A stretch of 64,000 bases of DNA from Climacium dendroides (taxonomy: Eukaryota; Streptophyta; Bryopsida; Hypnales; Climaciaceae), in contig OX467088.1 of NCBI GenBank assembly GCA_950106755.1, positions 13,376,001 through 13,440,000 of the forward strand. Direction: 5' to 3'. Below, piece after piece: positions 11,501-23,759 of this stretch (the first letter of the stretch is position 1; each line of letters begins with the position of its first letter). Made by a program: the position numbers and the translations under genes. The notes beneath the pieces were generated by a model. The model was not told the DNA's origin. It did no database searches and worked only from the letters and a program-made list of their open reading frames with translations.

Positions 11501-13975
11501 ATAGGCTTTGATGGGTATAAGTTTCCAAAGCAAGTAATTCATATGGAGTTTGTGGAGGGGGAAGCTGTATGAAAATAGAACTTGGAGATACAAAAGAATA
11601 GGTGAATTTTTTTTTTAAATGATCAAATGTAAGATTGGGGACTTTATAGTGTGACGGGAGGCTGAAGTCTCAACTCTAAATCTTAATTTGTCTCTTGTAT
11701 ATATTGCAATAAAGTGCTCAAAAAATGTGGTCAAAACAGCAAAAAAATCCATTTGGAAAAAATTTTAGCATCAAAATTTGCATTGGAAAGATTGGGAGGA
11801 AATTTCAATCATCTAAAATGCCTTATAACATTGTATCCTATAATGCAAACTTTAAGAAAGTTATGAAACTTATATTTTGTAACACATTTGTGTTTTGTCC
11901 AAAATCCTTGGGCCTTTAAAGTTTCATAAAAAAACTAATAGAAATAGAGTGGAAAAAAATATTTAACATTATTTAGATTATGTAAAAGCCTTTACAAAAA
12001 AATCCAATAAATCTCAAAAGACAATGAAAACAAAAGATAAAAAATTCCCAAGAGAAAGGTGATTTAGGCCAAAGATGTTTACATCATCATTTAGAAGACT
12101 TTTACACTCATCATCCAAATTGGTAGAAAACAAAAAAATTGAATTTTCAAAACTATGTCAATAAAATGTCAATATTAAAGCTACTATACAACCCCTATTT
12201 CTATCATCTACAAACATGTATTTCATACATCAATATATATTCAATCTTAAAGATTAAGTAGAAAGCAAAAATATGTTCATTCTAATATTGCTACCCTCTA
12301 TTTTATACAATGCTTTCTTATATTCAAGTTGACTTTAAACTAGCCTACTTTTAGATGGCAAGATCTGAGACATAGAAATGAAAATTTTTGACCCTTTTAT
12401 TATTTTTTTATATTACACTAATTTGTTGCAAATTGAGGGCTCAAAGTTAGGGTCACCTATAAAATATGTTCCTTGTGAACATTTTTTGTAGAAATAGTTG
12501 AATTTAATAATATTTCAATAATTTACAATAGATCAAAATAATATAGTTTCGATAGTTATTATTACATATATGATAGGATAAATCAATGGCAAGTAATCTC
12601 AGTTCAATTAAATACTTATTTGAGATCAAAATACCTATTAACAAATTGATTTTAGGACTTTCAAAGGTTATATTAATAAAGTGCAAATATTTGAAGTTAA
12701 TGTAGCCATACAAATACTACTATTGACTTTAGACTACTCTTAATTGGATATCAAAAATACAAAATGCTTTAACTCTCATTGGTTGCTTTTCAAAAAAACT
12801 CTTCAACTTCTCACTTGGTTACTTTTGGCAACTTTTATTGCATTTGAAAAATATTTTATCAAAATTGGGTTATTTATCCAGTTGTGCTGACTTTTTTTAA
12901 TAGAGAACTACAAACAAGACGTGTTGCTAGGGCTACTGGCCTACTTGAGAGAAATCCAAATTTGTCTAAATCAAGAAAATGACCTACAAGAATATTAATA
13001 CCACCCTATTGACTAGGCGCAGACCTTCTAGTGATCATTTCTTTGTCTACACAACCCTTTCAAGTAGGTGTAGGCCTTCCAGTGCTTGTTCATTTCCTTA
13101 TCTTCACAGGCCTATTGACCAAATACAAGCCGTCCAATGTTCATTTCCCTATCTGCACAACCTATGGATGAAAATTAATAAAGTGCAAATACATATACAT
13201 AAACTCTTCTATAGGCCAACGATCAAATTTTCAAAAGAATGGACTAAAGTAACCCAAAACCAAAATTGCAAGGCTAAGGAGCATTTTCTAAATCAAGCAA
13301 TAATAGATTTCATTCATGATTTGAAATGCCTTTATATTCAAGAAAATAAGATTAAATTAAATTAAATCTAAAATTTTAGTGATTTATTTGTTTGTCTACA
13401 ATTGTAAAAATTGTGATTTTGTAATTCTTCAAATGCAACTTCATATAATTCCAATATACATTATAGGTGTATTTTTAAGATCAATATTTTCTTGACACAT
13501 GCTCAAGAAGTACTAGTACTCTTATCATGATATTTACTACTTTACTTCCATTTTTTAAAAACTTTTATTCTATATTCAACATTTTAGAATTAACATGTTT
13601 TATCAAACAAAGTGCTTAGGAAAATTATATGATATTAATTTAAATATTTTTAAATATAAAAAGTAGATAGGTAATCCACCCATTTTTAGCACAAACTAAA
13701 CAATTTATTTTCTTTTGTCAAACAATTGGGTGCTACTATTAAAGAATGAGACCCTTTTTATATCTATTTATAAAAAAATTTAAGATTGATAAGAATGTGC
13801 TTCAATAAATGTTGGTTCAAGTGGGCTTAGTTGTGAACAAATGCTTATCAAAACAAGTTTCAATTTCAAACAAGAAGAGAGGTGTTTTTAGAATTTAAAC
13901 TTGTGCTTTCAAAACACTCATTAAATAGGACTTGGGTGGCACGTCACTAATCTTGAACCTTTCTAATCCCTAAAT
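11501..13975. repeat. Dispersed repeat and unassigned AT-rich DNA
   Basis: The part from about 12210 to 13000 is a diverged copy of 22434-22830. Shared landmarks are a segment ending TAGAAAGCAAAAATATG versus TAGGAAATAAAAATATG, then AACTCTTCAACTT.TCACTTGGTT, then the CTTGAGAG/CTTGAGTA stretch before GACCTACAAGAATA. The remainder shows no gene. An open frame of 128 codons at 12979-13365 contains two imperfect repeats (TAGGCGCAGACCTTCTAGTG and TAGGTGTAGGCCTTCCAGTG) and is not convincing as a protein. Confidence 0.45.
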
Positions 13976-14861
13976 TTAATCCCTTAAGTCCCAAGAATCC
14001 CTTTAGAGGGCACTTGAAGGTTTGAACATGTACCAATTATCTAATTTTTTTTTCAAGATTTTAAAACTTTTTTTCAAGATAGGAAACCCAATTAATTTAG
14101 ATTTTTAGATTTGGAGGAATATAATTTTTTTTCAATTGGTACCCGAAAGCAAAAATTATGCCACAATAAGCATAAAACAAGGGAGGGTGGGCAACTAAAG
14201 AAAACAAAAAAAACTTTAATAATTTAAATATTTTTTAATTTCTTATAGATTGAATTCTTGTCTATGTAGAAAGATTCGATTCATTCCATTTGGATAAAAA
14301 TGTGATAGCTATGAAGCTTCTTGTTTTGTGGGAAATCTTAGCAAATTCTTGAAAATATAGTAAATTTAATCTATTTTTAACTCAATTTTAACAAATTTTC
14401 AAAAAATCCACATCTTAAAGCTATCAACAATTTAGTTTTCCTTTCTATCTTGTACCTATTTTGACTTGACAAACTTTTAAAGAATGAAAATTATAATGGA
14501 TGTTTTACATATTTAATCCCAAACTCTCAACTTAATTCTTCAATATAAATTTTTTTAATTCACAACTTGTAGTAAAAAAAATTTAATTAAGAGGATTCAA
14601 AGACTTATAATCTAATTAGTCTATGAAAAAAAAACCCATGTTTTCTTTGTTTTCAACGCTTATATCTTTTGATTGATATAGTCAAAGTTTTTTAAATTTC
14701 TTCTAAACATTTCTCATACTAGTCTTGTGCAAGGATCATGCAATTGAATATGCTAACAAAACAAATGTTTTAAAAAATTTATTGATTACATTGAAAATGG
14801 TAGATTTTAGAGGCTTTTGATCCTCCCCTTCCCCATGACCTTGGAGGACTTTAGAGGTTAA
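13976..14861 (+). mobile_element. TTAA-flanked element, decayed copy
   Basis: Left end TTAA-TCCCTTAAGTCCCAAG. Right end GGACTTTAGAGG-TTAA. Interior motifs of the family are present in decayed form: ATTCCATTTGGATAAAAATG and CACAATAAGC. Length is about 886 bp. No coding capacity. Confidence 0.55.
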
Positions 14862-15065
14862 TACGATGGTCATTACCACCACCTATTAACAATTTTATAT
14901 TTTTGAAAACATGTTTAAAAATTCATATCAATTTCACTATTTTCAAAATAATATGATTCCACTTTGTATTTGATTTCACTCAACTAATTCTTTTTCCTAG
15001 AGCCATAATATGAAGCACATTGCACACAAGATACTCAAATTGCAAATTTGGGTGGTCATAGGCTA

Positions 15066-15338
15066 AGGTAGGTACACCCAAATGTGCCACTGACCTTAAA
15101 CCGCCATCTATACCATGTGTACATCTCCAAAATCAGTTCTGTACCTATGTGGAAGAAACGCTTTTAGAACCAAACTTTGTTCCTTAATAACTTTTGCATA
15201 CAGTATCCAAATGCCACATTCTTTGGTGCGTTGGAACCTCCTTTCACTTGCCAACAAGAACATGTGAAAATTTGACCATTCTAATAATAGAAAATAGGCT
15301 CAGTAGCAAAAAAGTGGCGGTTTTGGGTGTACCTACCT
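15066..15338 (+). mobile_element. MITE-like element, family A, copy 2
   Basis: The ends AGGTAGGTACACCCAAA and TTTTGGGTGTACCTACCT are inverse complements over about 17 bases. About 273 bp. It is nearly collinear with 10545-10829 and, in the opposite orientation, with 53704-53970. Landmarks are CTTAAACCGCCATCTATACC, GTACCTATGTGGAAGAAACG and AGTGGCGGTTTTGGG. The target duplication is only partly visible (TA on both sides). Confidence 0.8.
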
Positions 15339-15394
15339 TAATCTACCTGATCTGTTGCAACAATCTAATGCGTCCAAGGAGACCCACCAAGACA

Positions 15395-15620
15395 TGACCC
15401 CGGTAATTCAAACATTGCATAACATGCAACGTTCCTCCCGGTGCTCTATTGAAAAAGATATTATGCCTCCCCAGATGCCTGGGAGAGACTTCAAGTGATA
15501 ATTCAAGGATTGGGGTTGGTTGAAGAGTCATCAATAAGACAATTTTCTTCACTGTAAGGGGTCCCTTTTTAAGGATGCAAAAAGGAGCCCTGCCTGGTTG
15601 CTAAACTGTTTGTTATGCTG
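15395..15620 (+). repeat. Dispersed repeat shared with 62575-63480
   Basis: Contains CATTGCATAACATGCAACG, CCTCCC...TGCTC, TTCAAGGATTGGGGTTGG, ATCAATAAGACAATTTT and AAGGGGTCCC.TTTTTAAGGA. The same order recurs three times, diverged, at 62575-63480. No coding potential. The family name is unknown. Confidence 0.6.
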
Positions 15621-15988
15621 TGTGAATGGGGACAGCCCACAATGTGCTATTTTAATCCTAAAATTATAAATATATATGTAAGTGACCCCAAAATCTACCC
15701 CTCCCCTAGAAGTGCAAATATTTTACAGCAGGCCACTGAGCCATGGAATTGAGTGAGTCCAACTCTGTTTCAGAAAGTTTATTGTTGCCTAAAAAACTGA
15801 ACTCCTGTTTGTTATGTCATTTGATATTATTTTGTTTGAGATTTAAACAGATTGACAACTAAACTAAATTCATGTAACAAGCAACCACTCTAATTTTGAT
15901 AATTTTCCATAGCAGTGGGTGCTTCAGATTAGTAGCAATTCTTATCAGACTCTAATATCATTGTCTCGATGTGAAAAAAATAAAAAAT

Positions 15989-16060
15989 AAGGTAGGGTGC
16001 TCTAAAAGTGACCACTCAATATTCTTCCAAAGGAGGGGGGTGTTGTTTTGTGATTCTTGC
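15989..16060 (+). mobile_element. Partial family B MITE end
   Basis: Begins AAGGTAGGGTGCTCTAAAAG followed by TGACC, matching the left ends at 36073 and 60795. Only the left end is recognisable. The DNA that follows does not clearly match. Confidence 0.45.
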
Positions 16061-16532
16061 GTTTCAACTTCAAAAATTCATAACTAATTCCACGAACGTC
16101 CAAAATACATGAGAAGAATTGGGTTGGATGGCAATTCCATTTTTCTTCCTACGAAAATTTAGTGAAAATTGTTGCAAGGAGTTTAGCTTAGCTTCCACCC
16201 AAATGCAATGAGCTCTTGAAGACGTCAGCTCCTGATAAAATTAACACTCACCTCCTCAATACTCTACCCCCCTTATGTGTCAGTTTATTACCTGGACACG
16301 TGTCCTTCTAAGTTCCACTCACAGGCAAGTTAACTTAAAATTGCTTTTGCAGTTTATGTTTCTGATAAATAATCAAGCATATTGCATAACCTGATTCATA
16401 ACAGAGAGTTAAAGGGAAAAAAAGGCAGAATATTCTACTTCTGATATTAGTTACAAATTTGACAAACAAACAACATGGATTTATGCTATTAATAGTGTGT
16501 GATACTGATTTATCAAAGTTATATCATTTGGG

Positions 16533-17611
16533 ATAAAAATCCTTGCATTCCAAAGGCCATTTTTTTCTTCAAAAAAACATCCATTTCTATGCAAACAACA
16601 AAAAGTTTAATACATCTGTTTATTTTGCGTATTCAAGCGTAGGATCTTTATTGAATAGACTAATATGAGAATGTTTGGAAGAAATTTTGTAAACTTTGAC
16701 TGTATCAATCATGAGGTATGAGCTAGGAGTTCCATAAATGGACCATTTAAGGATTGGAACTGAATTTTAGAAAGGCGAAACATCTTGAATAATTTTTTTA
16801 GTAAGCTTTTCTTGAAAGACTAGTGGAATTGACATTTAACTCAAGTTATTTTGTATTTTTTGGAGCTTTGTGGAATTAGTTATAAAATTTTGAAGTTGAA
16901 ATGACACAAGGTTCTAAAATGTCTCACTTTAAAAAAATGTATAGAGTATATGTACATTGCTGAAGGCTATGAAAAAGCAACATGTACAAATAGTGTACAT
17001 TTAAGGAGGTGGGCCATTTTAGAGCATAAGCACTTTTACAACCTCCTACATTATAAAAGCGTTTAAAATGAAGAGAATGAACTTTTTTTTCTCTAGCTTG
17101 ATTGGATTAAAAGGCTTTGAATCCTCTTAATTTAAATTTTTGGTACTACAAAAAGTGAATCAATTTTTTTTAACTGAAAAATTGAATAGAGAATTTGGAG
17201 AAAAAAATCCCCCCCTCAACTTCATTCTTTGAAAAATTGTTAAGTCAAAGCATGTAGAATATATAATAAAAACAAACTATATTGTTGATAGCTCTGAGAT
17301 GGAATTGAAGCATACTACTCCCAATAGTGAGAGTACTCTAGAAAACAAACTAAACTTGTGCATTTTAAATCTATAAGTTTTTTAAAAAAAAATTGTGGTT
17401 TTTTTCGCTACCCACCCTTGCCTGATTTGGGCTTATTGTGGGATAACTTTTGCTCCGAGGTACCAATTTAAATAGAAATTATGTTTCCAAAAACCTAATT
17501 AGTTTTACTATCTTGAAAAAAAAATTTAAAATTGTCAAAAATTGAGATCATAGTTACCTATCCAAACCTTCAAGAATTCTCTAAAGAGACTCTTGGGACT
17601 TTAGGGATTAA
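16533..17611 (+). mobile_element. TTAA-flanked element, decayed long copy
   Basis: The right end is TTGGGACTTTAGGGATTAA. The left end is badly decayed (TTTGGGATAAAAATCCTTG, then TTCCAAAGGCC). The interior holds family landmarks such as TGGGATAACTTTTGCTCC and CCAAAAACCTAATTAG. Internal insertion may explain the length of about 1.08 kb. The left boundary is approximate. Confidence 0.4.
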
Positions 17612-20600
17612 TGCGTGCTAAAATCCATCTATTAAGATAGGTTGTTTGTTTTGTTTTGTTTTGTTTGTTACATTGAGATCTCCCAAGCCATACATCTGTC
17701 ACGTTCTTCATACTATTTGAAAGTTCTTGGTAAGAAGGGATGCATGGGCTCTATTTCATGGCATTTGAAACTATAGTGAAAAATTTATTGTATTTTGAAA
17801 TTTTTATGAACTAAAATAAATAGAAAATTACTTTTACTAAATTGCACATGGCAAACTAATATTATGAACTAAATAAACAGAAAATTACTTTATTTTGACT
17901 GTGGCAATAACACATGGCACACTAATATTATTGTATTATACTAATTCTTACAAATAGATTTTTATTTTGACACTATTCTACATCTTCACTAATGAAATAA
18001 GTTATTGAACAGAGTTGAAGAATTTGGCCCTACCTCCTGAGGTTCAAAATCCCTACAGCAGATGTTTTAGAATTTTCATGAATAAACTAGCTTTTTGAAA
18101 ATATACTTTTTATGTCATTTGGTATCCAAGATAATAAATTATGACCTTCTAAACTCAAAATGCTTGCTTTAGAGAAAAATTTTGAAAAATATTAATTAAA
18201 AAACCTTCATAGAATATAAATATGAGTTCATATATAAATAAATAAATAAATAAATAAAAGAGTAGTTGAATAAGTGATATGATAGGTATGAAAAGTCTTG
18301 ATTTGCGGGCAATTATGACATTTTTTTTGAAAAAATATCATACATGATTTGTTTATGAACTTTATAACAATTTTTCAAAACAAAAATGTCCATAGGATAT
18401 AGATTACTTGCTAAAACAATTTCACCATTGGAATCAACAATTCAACATGTTTCAATTCTTTTCTTGAGCTATTAAAATTTCAATTTTCCTTCCACTTTTA
18501 TTTACCTCCTCTTTAGTTAACAATTTTATCAAGTTTGAATATTTTTTAAAGATTTTTATTTCCCTCCTAGATTTTCAATTCAATTTTCTACCATAAGGAT
18601 TTAAGCCTCATAACTTTTTAGTTCAGAAAATTTAAGCTAAAGGGATTCAAAGTCTAAAAACCTAATAAAATGAGGTGGAAAAAATAGAATCTTTATTCAC
18701 TTGACAAGCAAAGCCCTAAATGATAAGGAAACATTTTTTATTTATTTTTCATGTATTAATTGCTTAGACACCTTGAGTTAAAAAATAAAATGATATAAGA
18801 AGGTTGTTCCAAAGCGCTAATATAACATCTAGTGTGCCATGTGTTGTTGCCACAACTAGAATGTAAATAAAAGTAATTTTTTATTTTTTGTATTAAAAAA
18901 ACTTCAAAATTCAATAACTTTCGCACCATAGATCTAAACTCTATGAAACAAAACCTATACACCCCTCCTCATAAAGAACTTTTTGATTATACCAAGAACA
19001 CGACCGGTGGATGCACAATCCAAGATATTTCACCATAGCAAAAACAAAACAAAAACAAAAAAACTAACTTAAGATATTGATTATGTAATACTCTATATGT
19101 CCATAATGTTTTGCCAAATGTTCATCTTTGATTGCAAGAACACTTTGTTGGCTCTCAAAGTTACTAGAAGAGCTACATTTTTTTTCTCCTACTTGGCAAG
19201 CTACATTTTGTGCTTAGGATGACATAACATTTGTTCCAAACATCAATTGAAATTAAAATTATATTCCCAAAAAACTACTAGGTTTTTTCTATCTTAAGAA
19301 AATGTTTCAAAAAATTGTGCCAAAAATTGAGATTATAAGAACTTACTTGAGCTTTCATTTGTTTCCTAAGGGAATACTTGGGATTTTAGGGGTTACAAGG
19401 AAATTAACAAACATCTTATTTGAAGAATATGGTGAGTACACTACATTTGTTTATTGTTAAGAATTTTAGTACATAAGTGCACTTGGGATAAGATTACCAT
19501 CAAATTCTTAGGATACACATTATTGATATCTAAAGAAATAAAAACATGTGATTATGTCATTTGGGAGGTGGGAGCCAACTTCTCACTTGAAGACTAAAAG
19601 AACCCTTTCTATAATAAAACAAAACTTGTTCTACCTAACCTTATCATTTATAAATAACCCATTTGAGACAATTTTTAGTCCCAACACCTCTATAATTTTA
19701 TTGTTTTTTAGTGTATTTTTGAAGCAGTTAATTTTTTTCTCCAATGTTTAAATTTGAGTTCTCATATACCTACTTAAAGTACTTTTGAATGTGCTTCCAA
19801 TGAAAAAAAAATTCAAACTCTCATCACAAAGCAAGTGAAAAGTTAGACTTCAATATTTGGCAAGGACAAGCATCGAGGATGACCAACTAGGTCATCTTCA
19901 ATGTCCAAGATATTTTTTGAGTTTTACCACCTTTCTTCCTCCAATTCTCATATTGAACCATTTTTCCTAAGTACCAAGTCCATTTTTTTGTTCTCTATTT
20001 TTTTTACTCCAAATAGAAAGTTTATAGATGTTTTCACCTATTTTTTCCCAACTTTTTTCAAATTGCACACAATTTTTTTTCCCCAATTCCATTAGCTAAC
20101 AACAAACTAACAAAGCTAAACCAACCTTTGACAAGCAAATCACCCATGAATAGCACCTAGAAAATGACCCATTAGAGTCTTACATCAACCCATGACAAAA
20201 AAAATTCAAATAAATGAGATCAATACTACATTAGGTTGGTTAGTGGCCAAAACTAGTGCCTTAGGGTGATGGTGATGGAATTATCAATGATTTGCTTTTA
20301 AGAACTTCTACCTTTTTAAGGATAAATTCATCACAAGAAGTGATTTTTAAATTCCTTCATATTGTGGCCATACCAAAAAATATTGTGACTGCTTTAGGTG
20401 GTAAGTTGACCCTCATGGATACACTTTTTGCTAGTTTCCGCTACTCTTAAAGATTCTTTTGGGCCAATTCGGTAACACACTTCAAAAACCCATAAGAAAT
20501 TCACACTTTATCAAAAAACAAAAATTCCAATTGCTCTCTTCATTTCTCACATTCATCTTTGTATGGAGGAATAAAAAAAATTTAAAATAAAAATAAAAAA

Positions 20601-21479
20601 TTTGGGGTAGTGGTCACAAGGCGACCACGCATTCTGCTTGTCATAGGCAACTAACTGCCAGTCCTCCGGGACCATTGACCTACCTGTACGCACCACTGAA
20701 TATGATCTTATCACCCTTCTGACTCCCCGAGTAAAAGCTAGAAAAAAAAAAAAAATGTTTCCTCATCATGATAACCAGGAATAATAATCCAGTTCAAAAT
20801 CCACACTATATAAGAAATAGTGTAACTGCATAATACTACCGGAATCCCAGCCATAATTCCTTCATTTCGGCCCAAAATTCGAACCCATCACGTTCCCAAT
20901 CATCAGAGGCCCGGCCTGATTCTGTACTTCTTCGGTAACATTGGTGATTTTTCCATGTCTAGGATGGGCCAATCCAATCGTGCCACACCCCATTTTTTTT
21001 TCCCTTTTTTTTACATCACATTTTTTCTCCCTTTTTTTTACGCCTCATTTTTTTTTACCTTTTTTCTCTTCTTTTTTTTTACCCCAAAAAAGGGGATAAA
21101 TTTTAGGGCGGGTACTGGTAGGTGAGAGCGTTGCAAATGAGTGAGGGCTACACAAATGGGTCTGACAAGACGACCGAAATTTCTGATGTGCTCTTCAATG
21201 CCTCATCATCAAGCGATTGGAGCGTTTGCCAGTGTCCCGCAAACGGTGGTCCGTCCGTCCGTCCGTCCATGGAAATAGCCTCGTTCACCGGTTTCCTGTG
21301 CAAGTGAGAGAGAGGGTCGGTCCTTTCTGCAGTCAACTCTTTTTTACCACATGGGTGGTAGTGGTGGTGGGGGCTCCAAAATTGACAAATCTAGGGGTTT
21401 GACAATTTGCTATGCTTTAAAAATGAATTTGCAACCTTCAAGAGCCCCCCTCGCGGCTCCCATGAAATTCACATGACTT
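17612..21479. other. AT-rich repeat desert with a GC-rich island
   Basis: No gene was recognised. 17640-17665 is a TTTTG-type simple repeat and 18236-18258 is (AAAT)n. A right-hand end of the TTAA family (GGGATTTTAGGGGTTA) lies at 19380-19396. From about 20600 to 21420 the DNA becomes GC-richer, with pyrimidine tracts (long T runs broken by CCC at 20990-21085) and GTCCGTCC repeats at 21249-21268. This could be a dead LTR or a lost promoter, but nothing specific supports either. Confidence 0.4.
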
Positions 21480-22085
21480 GTTGTGGTTGTTGTCTGAGCT
21501 AGCTATGTTGTTTACGTGTTCTAATACTCCAAAAAAATTTGAATTGGATGTAAATTGCAAAGGGGGTTCTTAAAAAAAATGTAGATTATGGTAAGAAGTT
21601 GTGGAGGAAAGGGCTTTGTGAATTTGGTTTTGGATGGAGCAAGGGGTAGATATGTTGTTTAGTTGTACTAACACTCCAAAAAAAAATGAATTGGATGTAA
21701 ATTGTAAGGGGAGTTCTTTAAAAAAATGTAGAATATGGTAAGAAGTTGTGGAGAAAAGGGTTTTGTGAATTTGGTTTTTGATGGACAAGGGGTAGATATG
21801 TCCTTTCGTTGTACTAACACTAAAAAAAAATGAATTGGATGTAAATTGCAAGGGGAGGTTTCCTAAAAATTTAGAATATGATAAAAAGTTGCGGAGAAAA
21901 AGACTTTGTGAATTTGGTTTCCAATGGAGCAAGAACTAGTTATGTTCTTTAGTTGTACTAACACTCAAAAAAATTAAATTGAATGTAAATTGTGAGGGAG
22001 ATTCTTCAACAAACCTTGAATATGGTAAATTATTGTTGAGAAAAAGGCTTTGAAAATTTGGTTTCCAATGGAGAAAACTGATACT
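21480..22085. repeat. Tandem repeat, about 140-bp unit, about four copies
   Basis: The phrase GAATTGGATGTAAATTG recurs near 21540, 21690 and 21830 and, diverged, near 21972, with TTTGTGAATTTGGTTT between copies. Read on the minus strand, three units keep one frame open (21932 down to 21570), giving a 120-codon frame with the repeated peptide LPLQFTSNSFFF. There is no sign that this is translated. Confidence 0.8.
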
Positions 22086-22433
22086 CCTCCTAAAATTCAA
22101 ATAATTGATAACATTTAGAAATCATAAACTTTGCTACATAAGATTTGGAAATGGTAGGGACAACATGGACAACGTGAAGAATGTATAAAAACATAGCAAA
22201 TATTAGACTGAAAGGTGGAATCTTTCCAAGCCCTAAACTCTTTTTAATGATCTCTTTTCTTAGATTATTTCAATTATTAGAAATTTGGTTAAATCAATAA
22301 TCAATTCATTTATTATTCTTTTGAAGATTGTTAAGATAGAATTAATTTTTTTTGGAGTTCAAAAATTAGAAAGAGACAAAAAAAACTATGCATGGATTTT
22401 ATTCATGGATAATTTGCATATTAAGAGATATGC

Positions 22434-22830
22434 ATTTGGCATACCTCAATATGTACTGAATCTTGAAGATTTAGTAGGAAATAAAAATATGCTTATTCCA
22501 ATATTGATATCCTCTTATACAAATGCTTTATTGTAGAGTTTAGAGCTTGGAAGGATTCTATTTTTTTAAATTCAAAGTCATTTTTTATTGGATGCCTCTC
22601 AAAGAACTCTTCAACTTCCCACTTGGTTGGTCTTAACAACTTTTGTTAAGTTAAAAAAAAGCGCTTTGTTGAATGCAAGTCATTTGGCCAGATGTGAAGG
22701 CCCTCGTGAAGACTTTTTTTTTAGAAAATTGTAAATAAAATGTGTTGCCAAAGGTCCTCCTACTTGAGTACAAACCTAGTGTCTATTTAAATAAAGAAAA
22801 CAAACCACAAGAATACCCAATATGACTAGT
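22434..22830 (+). repeat. Dispersed repeat, second copy of 12210-13000
   Basis: Shares ordered landmarks with the region at 12210-13000 but lacks part of its middle, so one copy carries an insertion or the other a deletion. An 83-codon frame (22285-22536) overlaps the start and is not recognisable as a protein. Confidence 0.5.
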
Positions 22831-23254
22831 TGTGGGTATTTTAGTAATAATTTTTTTGTTTACATAAGCCTTGTTTTCATAGTAATGATTACCAATTTTT
22901 TTTGTTCATCTTAACCATTTTCTTCCATGTGAATGTGTAATTTTCATCTAATTTAAATAATATTATTGATGTCCATTCCAACTATATAATGAAATTTGTA
23001 AAAAATATCCTTGTTCTCCTCTAACTAACTAAAGGTATTTGAATCCATTGTAAAGACGCTAGTAGCAACAAGCCCATATTGGGCATAATTGTTGTAGTGG
23101 TGTACATTTCAAAACTTGAATGTATACTACTATTTGAATGGTTTCCCCAATATGTCCAATTACCTTAATTCAAATCCAAATCTACAAGATTCTAGAATTT
23201 TCATAGAGAATAATAGTTACTAACGATTGCAATCTTGTGTAAATAAGAGACCTA

Positions 23255-23396
23255 GGCCCCTTGTGGATACCAATGGCAATAAATCCATTGTAGGCATAAT
23301 TATTATAGTGGTGGACATTTTGAACTTGAGCATATGTACCACCATTGCAATTTTGCTCACAATGGGCTTGCTTCCATTGGTTTCCACTATAGGCCC
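23255..23396. repeat. Foldback repeat with about 60-bp arms, copy e
   Basis: The left arm GTGGATACCAATGGCAATAA pairs with the right arm TTGCTTCCATTGGTTTCCAC. The palindrome extends inward through TAGTGGTGGACAT/ATGTACCACCA. Weaker members of the family lie on either side at about 23060-23160 and 23520-23640. This cluster forms the left, oldest-looking edge of the tandem array that follows. Confidence 0.7.
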
Positions 23397-23759
23397 GATT
23401 ACCTTAAGGCAAGTAGAAAGTTATAAGATTCCTAAAAAAATCCTAGAGTGTTGAAGTTCATTATCAAATATTAAAGGTTGCAAAACCGAGCACAAAGGAC
23501 ATGCAAAGTACAACTAAGGTAGTTGGACCAATTGTAGACACCAATGGTGGCAAGTCCAATGTGGGCAAAATTATCATGATGGTGCACATTTCAAAACTTG
23601 AATATACACCACCATTTCAATGTTTTTAAAACCATCTTGCTACCATCGATGTTCCAATTACCTAAAATCAAATAGAAATATTCAAGATTCTAAAAATTTC
23701 TACAATACCATTCCAACTTGAAAGTCACTAATATATAATAATGATTGCAAAATTAAGCA

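Noticed and set aside
12979..13365. 128-codon open frame
   Set aside because: AT-rich chance frame over an internal duplication. No recognisable domain and no splice context.
21122..21402. Small GC-rich frames near 21.2 kb
   Set aside because: Three overlapping frames on both strands around GTCCGTCC repeats, with no homology recognised. They are likely a composition effect.
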